From assembly GCF_016862195.1 (NCBI RefSeq), contig NZ_BOMM01000001.1, positions 310,001-374,000 of the forward strand: a DNA stretch of 64,000 nucleotides, given 5' to 3'. The stretch comes from Paractinoplanes ferrugineus (GTDB lineage: Bacteria; Actinomycetota; Actinomycetes; Mycobacteriales; Micromonosporaceae). Under the pieces are notes generated by a model. It was given only the letters and a program-made list of their open reading frames with translations. It did not search any database and was not told where the DNA came from. A program made the translations under genes and the position numbers. Below are positions 8,337 through 17,435 of this stretch, in pieces (position 1 is the first letter of the stretch; every line of letters begins with the position of its first letter).

Positions 8337-9905
8337 GTGAAGCGCAAGCAAGCGGCCGTGGGTGCGGCGATCGGAGCGGCGGTGAGCGCCGGCTTCCTCG
8401 TCACCGGGCAGGCCGAGGCGGCGACCGCGACCCCGGCGATCCGGACCGTCTTCGCGAGCGACGACGCCTACGTGTCCAGCACCCGGGTCGACACCAACTT
8501 CGGCACGGCCGCCAAGCTGGTGATCGGCGTCGCCGACGGCGAGACCAAGACCACGCTGGTGAAATTCTCGACCGGTACCTTCCCGGCGGGCGTGACGCCG
8601 GCCGACGCGCGGCTGATCCTGCCCTACGACGGCAAGCCGACCGAGGACCGGGTGAGCGTCTTCCCGGTGACCGGCGACTGGAACCAGCGGACCGTCACCA
8701 CGGCGAACCAGCCGCAGATCGGCGCGACCGCGATCGGGTCGGCGGTGCCGCGCGCCACCGACCAGACGGTGACGATCGACCTCAGCAACGCGGTGACCAA
8801 GGCCGGGACGTACACGTTCGCGCTGCGCTCGGCGTCGACGACCGAGGTGACCCGCTTCCGGTCGGCCGAATCCGGTGTCCAGGGCGGTCCGCGACTGGTG
8901 CTGAACTACCCGGCCGGCGCTTCCGCCGAGCCGGCCCCGCTGCCCGCGCCGGCCCCGGCGACCTGCGCCACCGGCGACCTGCTCGTGCCCGACTGCGGCG
9001 TGCTCTGGGGGGCAGCCGCCGGCGGCTTCACCGACGCGCCGCGTGACCAGGCCCTCAAGGACTGGGAGGCGCTTACCGGCCGGACCGCGGCGATCTTCCA
9101 CGCCTACCACAAGGGTGACGAGAAGTTCCCCACCAAGGCCGAGATGGCGATGACCCGCGACGCCGCCCGTCCGCGCATTCTGCTGCTCAACTGGAAGGTC
9201 GCCTACGGCACCACCTGGGCCAAGGTCGCGGCCGGCCAGAAGGACGCCCGCATCGACGCGTGGGCCGACTACGTCCGGGCCAACTACGGCACCCAGAAGT
9301 TCTTCCTGGCCCTGCACCACGAGCCGGAGAACGACGTGCAGACCGGCACGGCGTCCGGGATGACCGCGAAGGACTTCGCCGCCATGTACCGGCATGTGAT
9401 CGAGCGGTTGCGGGCCGACAAGGTGACGAACATGGTCAACGTGCTCGCCTACATGGGCAACGAGAAGTGGATGGCGCAGTCCTGGTGGAAGGACCTCTAC
9501 CCGGGCGACGACGTCGTCGACTGGGTGGGCCTCGACTCGTACGTCAGCGTGGAGAAGGGCTACTACCACTTCGGCGACTTCAGCAGCCTGCTCGACCGGC
9601 AGCCGACCGGCGGCGGTCTCGGCTTCTACGACTGGTCGGTGAAGAACCACCCGAACAAGCCGATCATGGTGGCCGAGTGGGGCATGTACCACCGCGTCGC
9701 GTCCCCGACCAGCAAAGCCGCCGCGTTCAACACGGTCCTCCCGGAGCTGGCCAAGCACCCGAAGATCAAGGCGATCGTCTACTTCGACACCGCCAAGGAC
9801 GACGAGGGTGACCGCAACATCGCGGTGAACTCGACGGCCGACAGCCTCACCGCGTTCCGCAAGGTCGCCGCCGCCCCGATCTTCGACGTCGAACTGAAGA
9901 ACTGA
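8337..9905 (+). CDS. Secreted GH26-like glycoside hydrolase with N-terminal DNRLRE/CBM96-type domain
   Basis: This is an exported polysaccharide-degrading enzyme of 522 residues. A signal peptide (about 1-30, 'KRKQAAVGAAIGAAVSAG') is followed by a beta-sandwich DNRLRE-type domain (about 35-200; 'DDAYVSSTRVDTNFGTAAKL' is typical). A Pro/Ala linker leads to a TIM-barrel domain (about 225-520). Candidate catalytic glutamates are Glu329 in 'LALHHEPEND' (acid/base) and Glu447 in 'IMVAEWGM' (nucleophile), the pattern of GH26 beta-mannanases and related enzymes. The start is GTG 8337 behind GGGGAGA. The substrate (mannan or another beta-glycan) cannot be fixed from sequence alone. Confidence 0.82.
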   Translation: MKRKQAAVGAAIGAAVSAGFLVTGQAEAATATPAIRTVFASDDAYVSSTRVDTNFGTAAKLVIGVADGETKTTLVKFSTGTFPAGVTPADARLILPYDGKPTEDRVSVFPVTGDWNQRTVTTANQPQIGATAIGSAVPRATDQTVTIDLSNAVTKAGTYTFALRSASTTEVTRFRSAESGVQGGPRLVLNYPAGASAEPAPLPAPAPATCATGDLLVPDCGVLWGAAAGGFTDAPRDQALKDWEALTGRTAAIFHAYHKGDEKFPTKAEMAMTRDAARPRILLLNWKVAYGTTWAKVAAGQKDARIDAWADYVRANYGTQKFFLALHHEPENDVQTGTASGMTAKDFAAMYRHVIERLRADKVTNMVNVLAYMGNEKWMAQSWWKDLYPGDDVVDWVGLDSYVSVEKGYYHFGDFSSLLDRQPTGGGLGFYDWSVKNHPNKPIMVAEWGMYHRVASPTSKAAAFNTVLPELAKHPKIKAIVYFDTAKDDEGDRNIAVNSTADSLTAFRKVAAAPIFDVELKN

Positions 9906-9923
9906 TCTTTACTCACCCCCTGG

Positions 9924-9961
9924 GGTCGGGCCGGTCCGCTGCGGAGGACCGGCCCGACCTT
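9924..9961. terminator. Strong stem-loop terminator
   Basis: A perfect 14-bp stem (9924-9937 with 9946-9959) with an 8-nt loop is followed by TT. It separates the glycosidase from the convergent methyltransferase gene. Confidence 0.8.
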
Positions 9962-10732
9962 CTATCCCGGCCGCCGCCGGCCCGGCCAGGGCACCGTGAG
10001 CTCACCCAACTTCCAACGACCGGGACCATCGAGTACGGGATGACCTTCGTCCCGCATCCGTCGGCAGGTCGCCGCCCAGCGTTGTCGCGGCCCGAACGGG
10101 GTCGCCTCGGTCTCCCACGCGCGGCTCAGCGCACGCAGCAACTCATGGATCGGCTCACCCGCCACGTTGTGGTGGATCAACGCCTTCGGCAGTCGCTCGG
10201 CGAACGTCGCCGGGTGATCCAGATCGGACAACCGGGCGGAAAGGGTAAGCGTCGCCGGCCGGCCCGCCGAGACCACCGCCCACGTGGCGATCCGGCCCAG
10301 CTCGTCACAGGTGCCCTCGACCAGCAGCGCCCCCGTCGCGGTCATCTGCTGCCAGGCCGCGTCGACCTCGTCCTCGCGGTACTGCCGCAGCACGTTGAAG
10401 GCGCGCACCACGACCGGCCGCAGGCCGGCCAGCTCGAACCCGCCGCGGCGAAAGTCGAGGCCGGGCGGATCGGCGAACGGCTCGGCGGCCTCCACGCGTA
10501 CCGGATCGATCTCCAGACCGACCACCGCGAGGTCCGCCCGGACCGCCGTCGCCAGCCGGCTGCGCAACTCCACCGCCGTGACCGGCGTCGCACCGTAACC
10601 CAGGTCGACGACCAGCGGCTCGGTGGCTTCGGCCAGAAGCGCACCGCAGCGGTACGCGATGAAGTTGTCGACTCGGCGCAGCCGGTTGGGATTGGTCGTC
10701 CCCCGGGTGATCGCACCGACCGGCTTCGTCAC
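9962..10732 (-). CDS. Class I SAM-dependent methyltransferase-like protein
   Basis: The 256-residue protein shows a glycine-poor SAM motif I 'PLVVDLGYGATPVTAVEL', then acidic strand 2 'VVGLEIDPVRVE' and strand 4 'RPVVVRAFNVLRQY', where nucleobase or protein methyltransferases usually have a polar motif IV. It is conserved in Actinobacteria but I cannot name a substrate. The GTG start directly abuts the SDR stop (TAGGTG), and its GGGAGAAA ribosome site lies inside the SDR 3' end, so the two are translationally coupled. Confidence 0.72.
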   Translation of the reverse strand: MTKPVGAITRGTTNPNRLRRVDNFIAYRCGALLAEATEPLVVDLGYGATPVTAVELRSRLATAVRADLAVVGLEIDPVRVEAAEPFADPPGLDFRRGGFELAGLRPVVVRAFNVLRQYREDEVDAAWQQMTATGALLVEGTCDELGRIATWAVVSAGRPATLTLSARLSDLDHPATFAERLPKALIHHNVAGEPIHELLRALSRAWETEATPFGPRQRWAATCRRMRDEGHPVLDGPGRWKLGELTVPWPGRRRPG

Positions 10733-11488
10733 CTATTTCTCCCGGTGCACCTTGTGCTGGGCGGCCTGGGCGATCGGGCGGACCACCAGCTTGTCGATGT
10801 TGACGTGCTGCGGCCTGGTCGCCATGAACGCGATGCAGTCGGCGATGTCGTCCGCGACCAGCGGTTCCTTGACCCCGTCGTAGATCGAGTCGGCCTTGGC
10901 CCGGTCACCGTCGAACCGGTTGAGCGAGAACTCGTCGGTGCGCACCATGCCCGGGTCGATCTCGGTGACCCGCACCGGCTTGCCGGCCAACTCCAGTCGC
11001 AGCGTTCCGACCAGGGCGCCCTGTGCGTGCTTGGCCGCCGTATATCCGCCGCCGCCCTCGTAGACCGTGAACGCCGCGGTCGAGCCCACCGTCACGATCG
11101 TCCCGCGCCCGCTCGCCTCGAGCGCCGGCAACAGCGCCCTGGTCACCCGCAGCGTGCCGAGCACGTTGACGTCGTACATCCACTGCCAGTCGTCGACGCC
11201 GCCGGCCGCGACCGGGTCGAGGCCGCGGGCCCCGCCGGCGTTGTTGACCAGCAGGGTGAGCACCCCGTCGAGGCCGGCCACGGCGGCGGCCAGGCCGGCC
11301 ACCGAGTCGTCGTCGGTCACGTCGCACTCGACAGCGGTGGCGTCGGCGCCGATCTCCTTGACCAGTTCCGCGAGCCGATCGGCGCGGCGGGCCGCCGCCA
11401 CCACGTGGAAGCCTTCGGTGGCCAGCCGGCGGGCCGTGGCCGCCCCGATCCCGCTCGACGCACCAGTGACCACTGCGATGTTCTGCAT
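10733..11488 (-). CDS. Short-chain dehydrogenase/reductase (SDR)
   Basis: This is an NAD(P)-dependent oxidoreductase of 251 residues. It has a Rossmann motif 'VVTGASSGIGAATARRLA', an 'LVNNAGG' structural motif, catalytic Ser in 'TVGSTAAFTV' and a YxxxK motif in 'YTAAKHAQGAL'. 'AARRADRL' after strand 2 fits NADPH preference, as in YdfG/serine-dehydrogenase-type SDRs. I chose ATG 11488 because it starts immediately before the first beta strand. The gene is first in a two-gene unit with the downstream methyltransferase and diverges from mshA. Confidence 0.88.
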   Translation of the reverse strand: MQNIAVVTGASSGIGAATARRLATEGFHVVAAARRADRLAELVKEIGADATAVECDVTDDDSVAGLAAAVAGLDGVLTLLVNNAGGARGLDPVAAGGVDDWQWMYDVNVLGTLRVTRALLPALEASGRGTIVTVGSTAAFTVYEGGGGYTAAKHAQGALVGTLRLELAGKPVRVTEIDPGMVRTDEFSLNRFDGDRAKADSIYDGVKEPLVADDIADCIAFMATRPQHVNIDKLVVRPIAQAAQHKVHREK

Positions 11489-11615
11489 GCCCCCATCCTT
11501 GCGGGGGCCGATGACTTCAGTCACGCGCGGGGCTCCGCATAGTGATTGCTCATGCAAGGACGGGGAAGATTGACAAGGACGTAACAAAGTTTTGACCGCT
11601 TCGGGAGGAAAAATC

Positions 11616-12884
11616 GTGGTTGAGTGGCCGACCCCGCGGCGCATCGCCACCCTTTCGGTGCACACCTCCCCGCTGGAACAGCCCGGCACGGGCGACGCCG
11701 GTGGCATGAACGTCTACATCGTCGAGGTCTCCAAGCGGCTCGCCCGCCTGGGCGTCGAGGTGGAGATCTTCACCCGGGCCACCCGAAGCGAACTGCCGCC
11801 GGTCGTCGAGATGGCCCCCGGCGTCACGGTGCGGCACGTCACCGCCGGTCCGTACGAGGGTCTCGCCAAGGAGGATCTGCCGTCCCAGTTGTGCGCGTTC
11901 GCCAACGGCGTGTTGCGGGCCGAGGCGGCGCACCCACCGGGCCGGTACGACCTGATCCACTCGCACTACTGGCTCTCCGGCCAGGTCGGCTGGCTGGCCC
12001 GCGAGCGCTGGGGAGTGCCGCACGTGCACACCGCGCACACCCTGGCCAAGGTGAAGAACCGCTGGCTCGCAGCCGGTGACCGCCCCGAGCCCAAGGCCCG
12101 GGTGATCGGCGAGGAGCAGGTGATCGCCGAGTCCGACCGGCTCGTCGCGAACACCCACTTCGAGTTCCAGGACCTCGTCTCCTGTTACGACGCGTCACCG
12201 AGCCGGACCGCCGTGGTGCAGCCGGGGGTCGATCTCGACCGGTTCCGCCCGGGTCCTTCCGCTCGGGCGCGTCTGGGACTCCCGCCGGCCGACAAAATCG
12301 TCGCCTTCGTCGGTCGAATTCAGCCGCTCAAAGCACCCGACGTTCTTATTTCGGCGTTGCCGTTCATGACCGATCCCGCGGTGACCGTGGTCATCTGTGG
12401 CGGCCCCAGCGGGAGCGGCCTGGACCGGCCGACCGCGTTGATCGAGCTGGCCGCCTCGCTCGGGGTCAGCGACCGGGTGCTGTTCCTGCCCCCGCAGACC
12501 GGTGACGACCTCGCCGCCCTCTACCGCAGTGCCGACGTCGTCGCGGTGCCGTCCTACAGCGAGTCGTTCGGGCTGGTGGCGCTGGAGGCACAGGCCTGCG
12601 GCACGCCGGTGGTGGCGGCCGCGGTCGGCGGCCTGGTGACAGCGGTCCGCGACGGGGTCAGTGGGATGCTGGTCGACGGGCACGACCCGCGCGACTGGGC
12701 GCGGGCGCTCGATTCCCTGCTCGCCGCGCCGCGCCATCTGGCCGCCCTGGCCGAGGGTGCGGCGGCGCACGCGGCCGGCTTCTCCTGGGACCGTACGGCC
12801 GAAGGTCTGCTCCGGATCTACCGCGCGGCGGTGCTCGAGCATCGCGCGATGATCGCCGCTCGCTTGGAGGCGTACGCATGGTGA
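11616..12884 (+). CDS. mshA: D-inositol-3-phosphate glycosyltransferase MshA (mycothiol step 1)
   Basis: MshA transfers GlcNAc from UDP-GlcNAc to 1L-myo-inositol-1-phosphate, the first committed step of mycothiol synthesis. It is a GT4 enzyme with a GT-B fold. Seen here are the N-terminal '[17 protein letters not shown]' loop, '[10 protein letters not shown]', a C-domain start '[17 protein letters not shown]' and the sugar-nucleotide motif '[18 protein letters not shown]'. Length is 422 residues, within the family range. The GTG at 11616 is preferred because GGGAGG lies at 11603-11608. The overlapping YbjN gene downstream and nearby gpm and senX3-regX3 reproduce the order I recall from mycobacteria. 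Confidence 0.95.
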   Translation: MVEWPTPRRIATLSVHTSPLEQPGTGDAGGMNVYIVEVSKRLARLGVEVEIFTRATRSELPPVVEMAPGVTVRHVTAGPYEGLAKEDLPSQLCAFANGVLRAEAAHPPGRYDLIHSHYWLSGQVGWLARERWGVPHVHTAHTLAKVKNRWLAAGDRPEPKARVIGEEQVIAESDRLVANTHFEFQDLVSCYDASPSRTAVVQPGVDLDRFRPGPSARARLGLPPADKIVAFVGRIQPLKAPDVLISALPFMTDPAVTVVICGGPSGSGLDRPTALIELAASLGVSDRVLFLPPQTGDDLAALYRSADVVAVPSYSESFGLVALEAQACGTPVVAAAVGGLVTAVRDGVSGMLVDGHDPRDWARALDSLLAAPRHLAALAEGAAAHAAGFSWDRTAEGLLRIYRAAVLEHRAMIAARLEAYAW

Positions 12885-13369
12885 CCGAACTGTTGGAGAG
12901 AGTCTTCACCGAGCGCGAGTTGGAGTGGGAGGCCACCGGCCCCGGCGCCTACGTGGTCTCGTTGCCCGGCACGCACAAGCTCAAGACCGCCTGCAATCTG
13001 ATCGTCGGCGAGCACGCGTTGCGCATCGAGGCATTCGTGATGCGCCGGCCCGACGAACGCCGCGAGGAGTTGTGGGCGTGGTTGTTGCAGCGCAATGCGA
13101 GGATGTTCGGCGTATCGTTCTCGATCGATGCCGCCGGTGATGTCTACCTGACCGGCCGGGTCTCGCTGAAATCCCTGGACGAGGATGAGTTGGATCGCCT
13201 GCTGGGCTCCGTTCTGACCTACGCCGACGAGTCCTTCGACACCATGCTGGAGATCGGCTTCGGCTCCTCGATCCGCCGCGAATGGGAGTGGCGGGTAAAG
13301 CGGGGCGAGTCCCTGGCCAACCTTCAGGCTTTCAAGCACTTGGCCCCGGACGTGCCCGAAAATGACTGA
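12878..13369 (+). CDS. YbjN domain-containing protein
   Basis: This is a 163-residue cytoplasmic protein of the YbjN family, related in fold to type III secretion chaperones. Acidic and aromatic residues are spread through '[18 protein letters not shown]', and '[19 protein letters not shown]' and '[21 protein letters not shown]' are typical. It overlaps the 3' end of mshA by seven bases, so it is co-translated with it; this pairing is common in mycothiol-producing Actinobacteria. The molecular role is unknown. Confidence 0.85.
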   Translation: MVTELLERVFTERELEWEATGPGAYVVSLPGTHKLKTACNLIVGEHALRIEAFVMRRPDERREELWAWLLQRNARMFGVSFSIDAAGDVYLTGRVSLKSLDEDELDRLLGSVLTYADESFDTMLEIGFGSSIRREWEWRVKRGESLANLQAFKHLAPDVPEND

Positions 13370-13823
13370 TTGCTGCCCGGCTGTCCGCTCGAGCCACGAT
13401 TGATGACCTCCGGGGCCGGCTGATGCGGCCGGTCCCGAATATCAAATGCTGTGCGGTTTTTGAGTGAACTAATGGTTGCGGTGGGGGTGCCGGGCGCCCG
13501 GATGATTGAGCGGCGCTCCGCCGATCGGCCATTTGTGGGTGACTGTGACGGTGCAGACAGATGGCAGACAGCCAAGTGGCTTGTACGAGTTGACCGGCCC
13601 AACTAGCGTAATCAATGGACGTCGGACCGTTAGTTCGGGGAACTGGTTGATCAGAAATGATCGCCGCGGCCGACGTTTGGGGACGGGTGGCATATGCCGT
13701 TGGGGGACGGCGCGACCCGAGACCGGCGGTTAGTGCGGGCGACGCCTATGGGGATGGGCGTCGTCCGCCGCCGCCGGTGCTGTGTTTCTGGGCCACGCGC
13801 CTGGTCGCCAGGGGCTCTGTTCG
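13370..13823. other. 454-bp intergenic region, no gene seen
   Basis: This lies between the YbjN gene and the convergent MFS gene. It has a G-U-containing hairpin near 13410-13437 that may end the mshA-ybjN transcript, and A/T-richer stretches around 13437-13475 and 13600-13660. Short open frames here have poor third-position G/C bias. I see no RNA gene or repeat. Confidence 0.5.
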
Positions 13824-15128
13824 CTACCGGACCTTCGCGGTGGCCGCCGTCTCGGTGCGGATGGTGGCGGCATGCCGCTCGCGGCTGGGGCCGGCCACCA
13901 GGTGCAGCGCCGCCGCCAGCAGCGCCACCCCGGCCACCACCAGCCAGTGCAGGCCGCCGAGGTATTGCAGACCGGCGCCGCCCAGCGCGGGTGCGAGGAA
14001 GGCCGCGGCCGGGAAGGTCAGGTAGAAGACCGCCTGGTAACGGCCGCGCAGCGAAGCCGGAGCCAGCTCGGAGTTGATCGCGGCGTTCGGCGGAGCGGCG
14101 AGCATGCTGCCGACCGTCCAGATGGCCGCCGCGCCCAGATAGCTCGGCAGCCGATCGGCCACCGCCAGCAGGCCGAAGCCGACCGCCGTGATCGCCTGGG
14201 CGGTCGCGAGCACCCGAGCCTTGAGGCGGTTGTCAATCAGCCGGGGCACGAAGAGTTGCCCCACCACGATCAGTGCGGCGCTCACGGCGACGACCGTGCC
14301 GTAGGCGGAGGGACTCAACCCGTCAGCCCGCATGGCCAGTGGCACGATCGTGCTGTTCTGCGTGTAGACCAGCGCCTGCAGCAGGGTCAGCCCGGCGAAC
14401 GCCAGGAAGATCCGGTCCCCGAGCACCGCCCGCAGCCCGCCGTCACCCCGGCCGCTGTCACGCGGCCCGCCGTCATCCCGGCCGCCGTCATCCCGGCCCC
14501 TGGCGCTCTGGCGCGCTGGCCCGAGCGCGGGGTCGGGCGCGGCCGGGCGGTGCAGGGTCTCGGGGACCTTCCAGGCGATCACCGCGACGGCGGCCAGGGT
14601 GGAGGCCGCGTCGAGCAGGAACATGCCGACATAGCTCCACTCGGCCAGCAGGCCGGCCACCAGGGAGGCGCCCGCCGCGCCCAGGTTGAAGGCCCAGAAC
14701 TCCAGGTTGAACGCCCGTAATCGGTTGTCGGCCGGGACCATGTCGATGATCGCGGCGACGAACGCGGGCGCCGGCATCGCCTGGGCCAGGCCCAGCAGCG
14801 CGCACAGGGCGGCGATCAGGGGGAGACTGCCGGCGAACGCCAGGGCGGCCAGGGCGGCCGCGCCGGCCAGGTGCGAGCAGAGCAGCGTGCGCCGGCGGCC
14901 CCAGCGGTCGGTCAGGACGCCGCCGGCCAGGGTGCCGAGCACGCCGCCCAGGCCGTACGTGCCGACGACCAGTCCCGCCACCGCGGTGCTCGCGCCCCGC
15001 TCCGCGGTCAGGTAGAGCGACAGGAACAGCACCGCGAAGCCGCCCAGCCGGTTGATCAGCAGCCCGGCCCAGAGGTACCAGTAGGTCGAGGGCAAGCCAC
15101 CGGCCGTGGTCCGCAGCCAACCCCGCAC
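13824..15128 (-). CDS. MFS transporter, probable efflux (paralogue 1)
   Basis: This is a 434-residue major facilitator with about 12 predicted hydrophobic segments. The conserved loop 2-3 motif appears as 'GGVLTDRWGRRRTLL'. A long charged central loop ('RQSARGRDDGGRDDGG', which is repetitive) separates the two halves. Its start region 'VRGWLRTTAGGLPSTYW' aligns closely with the neighbouring MFS gene ('VRGWFQQAVGGLPRQFW'), so the two are tandem duplicates, and I set the GTG start at 15128 by this comparison. Drug or metabolite export is the usual role of this group; the substrate is unknown. Confidence 0.87.
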   Translation of the reverse strand: MRGWLRTTAGGLPSTYWYLWAGLLINRLGGFAVLFLSLYLTAERGASTAVAGLVVGTYGLGGVLGTLAGGVLTDRWGRRRTLLCSHLAGAAALAALAFAGSLPLIAALCALLGLAQAMPAPAFVAAIIDMVPADNRLRAFNLEFWAFNLGAAGASLVAGLLAEWSYVGMFLLDAASTLAAVAVIAWKVPETLHRPAAPDPALGPARQSARGRDDGGRDDGGPRDSGRGDGGLRAVLGDRIFLAFAGLTLLQALVYTQNSTIVPLAMRADGLSPSAYGTVVAVSAALIVVGQLFVPRLIDNRLKARVLATAQAITAVGFGLLAVADRLPSYLGAAAIWTVGSMLAAPPNAAINSELAPASLRGRYQAVFYLTFPAAAFLAPALGGAGLQYLGGLHWLVVAGVALLAAALHLVAGPSRERHAATIRTETAATAKVR

Positions 15129-15177
15129 GCCAAACCCCCGATTGGAAACCGTCTTAACAGACGCTACCGGGGGTCGA

Positions 15178-16488
15178 TCAGACGCGCGACTCGGTGACCG
15201 GATCGTCGGCCGCCGGCGGAACCGGGGTGGCGGCCGGCGTGGTGGCCGGGGTGGCAACCCTGATGGGAGCATCGGAGGCCGGCGTCGCCTGGAGTTGCGC
15301 GATCCGCCGTTCCCGGCGCGGCCCGGTCACCAGATGCCCGATCGCCACCAGGGCGCCGACCCCGAAGCAACCGCTCCACAGTGCGGTGTCGCCGAGGTGC
15401 TCCTGGGTGAAGCCGCCGACGATCGGGGCCAGGGCCGTGCCGGCCGACCAGCTCAGCGAGTTCAATCCCTGGTAGCGGCCGCGCAACGAGGCCGGCGAGA
15501 GCGCCGCGACGGTGGCCGCGTTGGAGGGTGACTGGAGCATCTCGCCGAGCGTCCAGATCACCACGGTCAGGGCGAAGAACCAGGCGGTGTTCGCGAACGC
15601 GCCGAGGCCGAACCCGACTCCGATGATCAGTGCGGCGAGAGCCAGCACGCGGGACCGGTCGAAGCCCTCGATCAGCTTGGGGACGAAGAGCTGGCCGAGC
15701 ACGATGAGCACGCCGTTGACCGCGATCACCCAGCCGTACGTGGCGGCCGACAGCCCGTCGGCGGCCATCGCGATCGGCAGCGTGGACAGGTGCTGCATCA
15801 TCACGACTATCGAGCCGAGGCTGATGACCAGGTAGACGACGAAGGTGCGATCACGCAGGGCGGCCCCGATGCCGGGCGACCGCCGGGCGCGTACCGGAGA
15901 AGGGGTTGCCGGTCCGGTCTCGGCCAGAAAGATCAGGCTGATGACCGCCGTGATCAGGGTGCTGCCCGCGTCGATGACGAAAAGCAACAGGTAGTCGGCC
16001 TTGGCGGCGAGGCCGGCGCCGACCGCCGAGAGCGCGAAGCCGAGGTTGATCGCCCAGTAGTTCAGCGAGTAGGCGCGGACCCGGTCGCGGTCGGGCACGA
16101 CGTCGACCATCATCGCGGAGAACGCCGGCCGCACCGCCTCGGTGACCACGCCCAGCAGGAACGTCACGGCCAGGACCGGCCAATAGCCGTACGCGAAACC
16201 GAGCGCGAGCATCAGAGCCGCCGCCCCGAACTGCGCGCTGAGCATGGTGGGCCGGCGGCCCCAGCGGTCGGCCAGGACGCCGCCGACGGTGGTGCCGATC
16301 GCACCACCGACCCCGTAGAAACCGATGACCAGGCCGGCCTGGCTCTGGCTGAAGTGCCGCTGGGTCGTCAGGTAGATGGCCATGAAGATCACCACGAAGG
16401 AGCCCAGGCGATTGATCAGCGTTCCGGTCCAGAGGAACCAGAACTGCCTGGGCAATCCGCCCACGGCCTGCTGGAACCAACCCCGCAC
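15178..16488 (-). CDS. MFS transporter, probable efflux (paralogue 2)
   Basis: This is a 436-residue twelve-helix transporter with 'GGVLADRWGRRPTMLSAQ' as the loop 2-3 motif and a second-half 'VIAVNGVLIVLGQLFVPKLI' that matches paralogue 1. It lacks the long repetitive central loop of its neighbour. The GTG at 16488 has GGGGG upstream. The C-terminal tail is low-complexity (Ala, Thr and Pro). It lies 49 bp upstream of paralogue 1 and is probably co-transcribed. A stem-loop (16499-16529) directly precedes the ribosome site. The substrate is unknown. Confidence 0.87.
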   Translation of the reverse strand: MRGWFQQAVGGLPRQFWFLWTGTLINRLGSFVVIFMAIYLTTQRHFSQSQAGLVIGFYGVGGAIGTTVGGVLADRWGRRPTMLSAQFGAAALMLALGFAYGYWPVLAVTFLLGVVTEAVRPAFSAMMVDVVPDRDRVRAYSLNYWAINLGFALSAVGAGLAAKADYLLLFVIDAGSTLITAVISLIFLAETGPATPSPVRARRSPGIGAALRDRTFVVYLVISLGSIVVMMQHLSTLPIAMAADGLSAATYGWVIAVNGVLIVLGQLFVPKLIEGFDRSRVLALAALIIGVGFGLGAFANTAWFFALTVVIWTLGEMLQSPSNAATVAALSPASLRGRYQGLNSLSWSAGTALAPIVGGFTQEHLGDTALWSGCFGVGALVAIGHLVTGPRRERRIAQLQATPASDAPIRVATPATTPAATPVPPAADDPVTESRV

Positions 16489-16498
16489 GCTGTCCCCC

Positions 16499-16539
16499 GT
16501 AAGTGCCGAAAGGCGTTGCTGACACTTACAACCTAGGGG
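16499..16539 (-). promoter_or_regulatory. Candidate promoter with inverted repeat at the MFS leader
   Basis: On the minus strand a TAGGTT -10-like hexamer (16534-16539) is followed by GTAAGTG and, 17 nt on, CACTTAC, which directly abuts the GGGGG ribosome site. The repeat could be an operator at +1 or a leader hairpin. The -35 is weak (TGGAAA, 18-bp spacing). Confidence 0.4.
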
Positions 16540-16622
16540 CTGGGGCAATCGCTTTTCCACGTGTCGGCCGCCACTGCCGGGTCGCCGCCCGCGCCGATCC
16601 CGGCTGGGGCAGGATGAAGGTC

Positions 16623-17369
16623 ATGACAGGGACTTTGGTGCTGCTGCGACACGGCAACAGCGAGTGGAACGCCAAGAATCTCTTCACCGGCTGGGTCGAC
16701 GTGGACCTGGACGCGAAGGGTGAGGACGAGGCCCGCCGCGGCGGCGAGCTGCTGAGGGAGCACGGGGTTCTGCCCGACGTCGTGCACACCAGCCTGCTCC
16801 GCCGCGCGATCCGGACCAGCGAGATCGCTCTGCACATCAGCGACCGGCACTGGATTCCGGTGAAGCGGCATTGGCGCCTCAACGAGCGCCACTACGGCGC
16901 GTTGCAGGGCAAGGACAAGAAGCAGACGCTTGCGGCGTACGGCGAGGAGCAGTTCATGCTGTGGCGCCGGTCGTACGACGTGCCGCCGCCGCCGATCGAG
17001 GCCGACTCGGAGTTCGCGCAGTTCGGTGACCCGCGTTACGCGACCCTCCCGCCCGAGCTGATGCCCAAGGCGGAGTGCCTCAAGGACGTGCTCGAGCGCG
17101 CGCTGCCCTACTGGTACGACGCGATCGTGCCGGACCTGGCCGCCGGCAAGACGGTCCTGGTCGCGGCGCACGGCAACTCGCTGCGCGCGATCGTGAAGCA
17201 CCTCGACGACGTCTCCGACGAGGCGATCGCCGGGCTGAACATCCCGACCGGCTTCCCGCTGCGTTACGACCTCGACGAGAACTTCCGGCCGACCAACCCG
17301 GGCGGCACCTACCTCGACCCGGATGCCGCCAAGGCCGCCGCGGCCGCGGTCGCCAACCAGGGCCGCTGA
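16623..17369 (+). CDS. gpmA: 2,3-bisphosphoglycerate-dependent phosphoglycerate mutase
   Basis: This glycolytic enzyme interconverts 3- and 2-phosphoglycerate through a phosphohistidine. The 248 residues show the RHG motif '[20 protein letters not shown]', '[15 protein letters not shown]' with the active-site Glu, and the second catalytic His in '[18 protein letters not shown]'. ATG 16623 starts at the usual position; an in-frame ATG at 16614 is possible. Its position upstream of senX3-regX3 matches mycobacterial gene order. Confidence 0.96.
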   Translation: MTGTLVLLRHGNSEWNAKNLFTGWVDVDLDAKGEDEARRGGELLREHGVLPDVVHTSLLRRAIRTSEIALHISDRHWIPVKRHWRLNERHYGALQGKDKKQTLAAYGEEQFMLWRRSYDVPPPPIEADSEFAQFGDPRYATLPPELMPKAECLKDVLERALPYWYDAIVPDLAAGKTVLVAAHGNSLRAIVKHLDDVSDEAIAGLNIPTGFPLRYDLDENFRPTNPGGTYLDPDAAKAAAAAVANQGR

Positions 17370-17387
17370 CCTTCCCGTGACACGGAA

Positions 17388-17418
17388 AGGCCGGGCCGCC
17401 CCCGTGGCGTCCCGGCCT
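17388..17418. terminator. Stem-loop between convergent gpmA and phoU
   Basis: AGGCCGGG (17388-17395) pairs with CCCGGCCT (17411-17418). The loop is 15 nt and there is no T-tract, so it is moderately convincing. Confidence 0.5.
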
Positions 17419-17435
17419 CCTCCTTCGCCGAGTCC

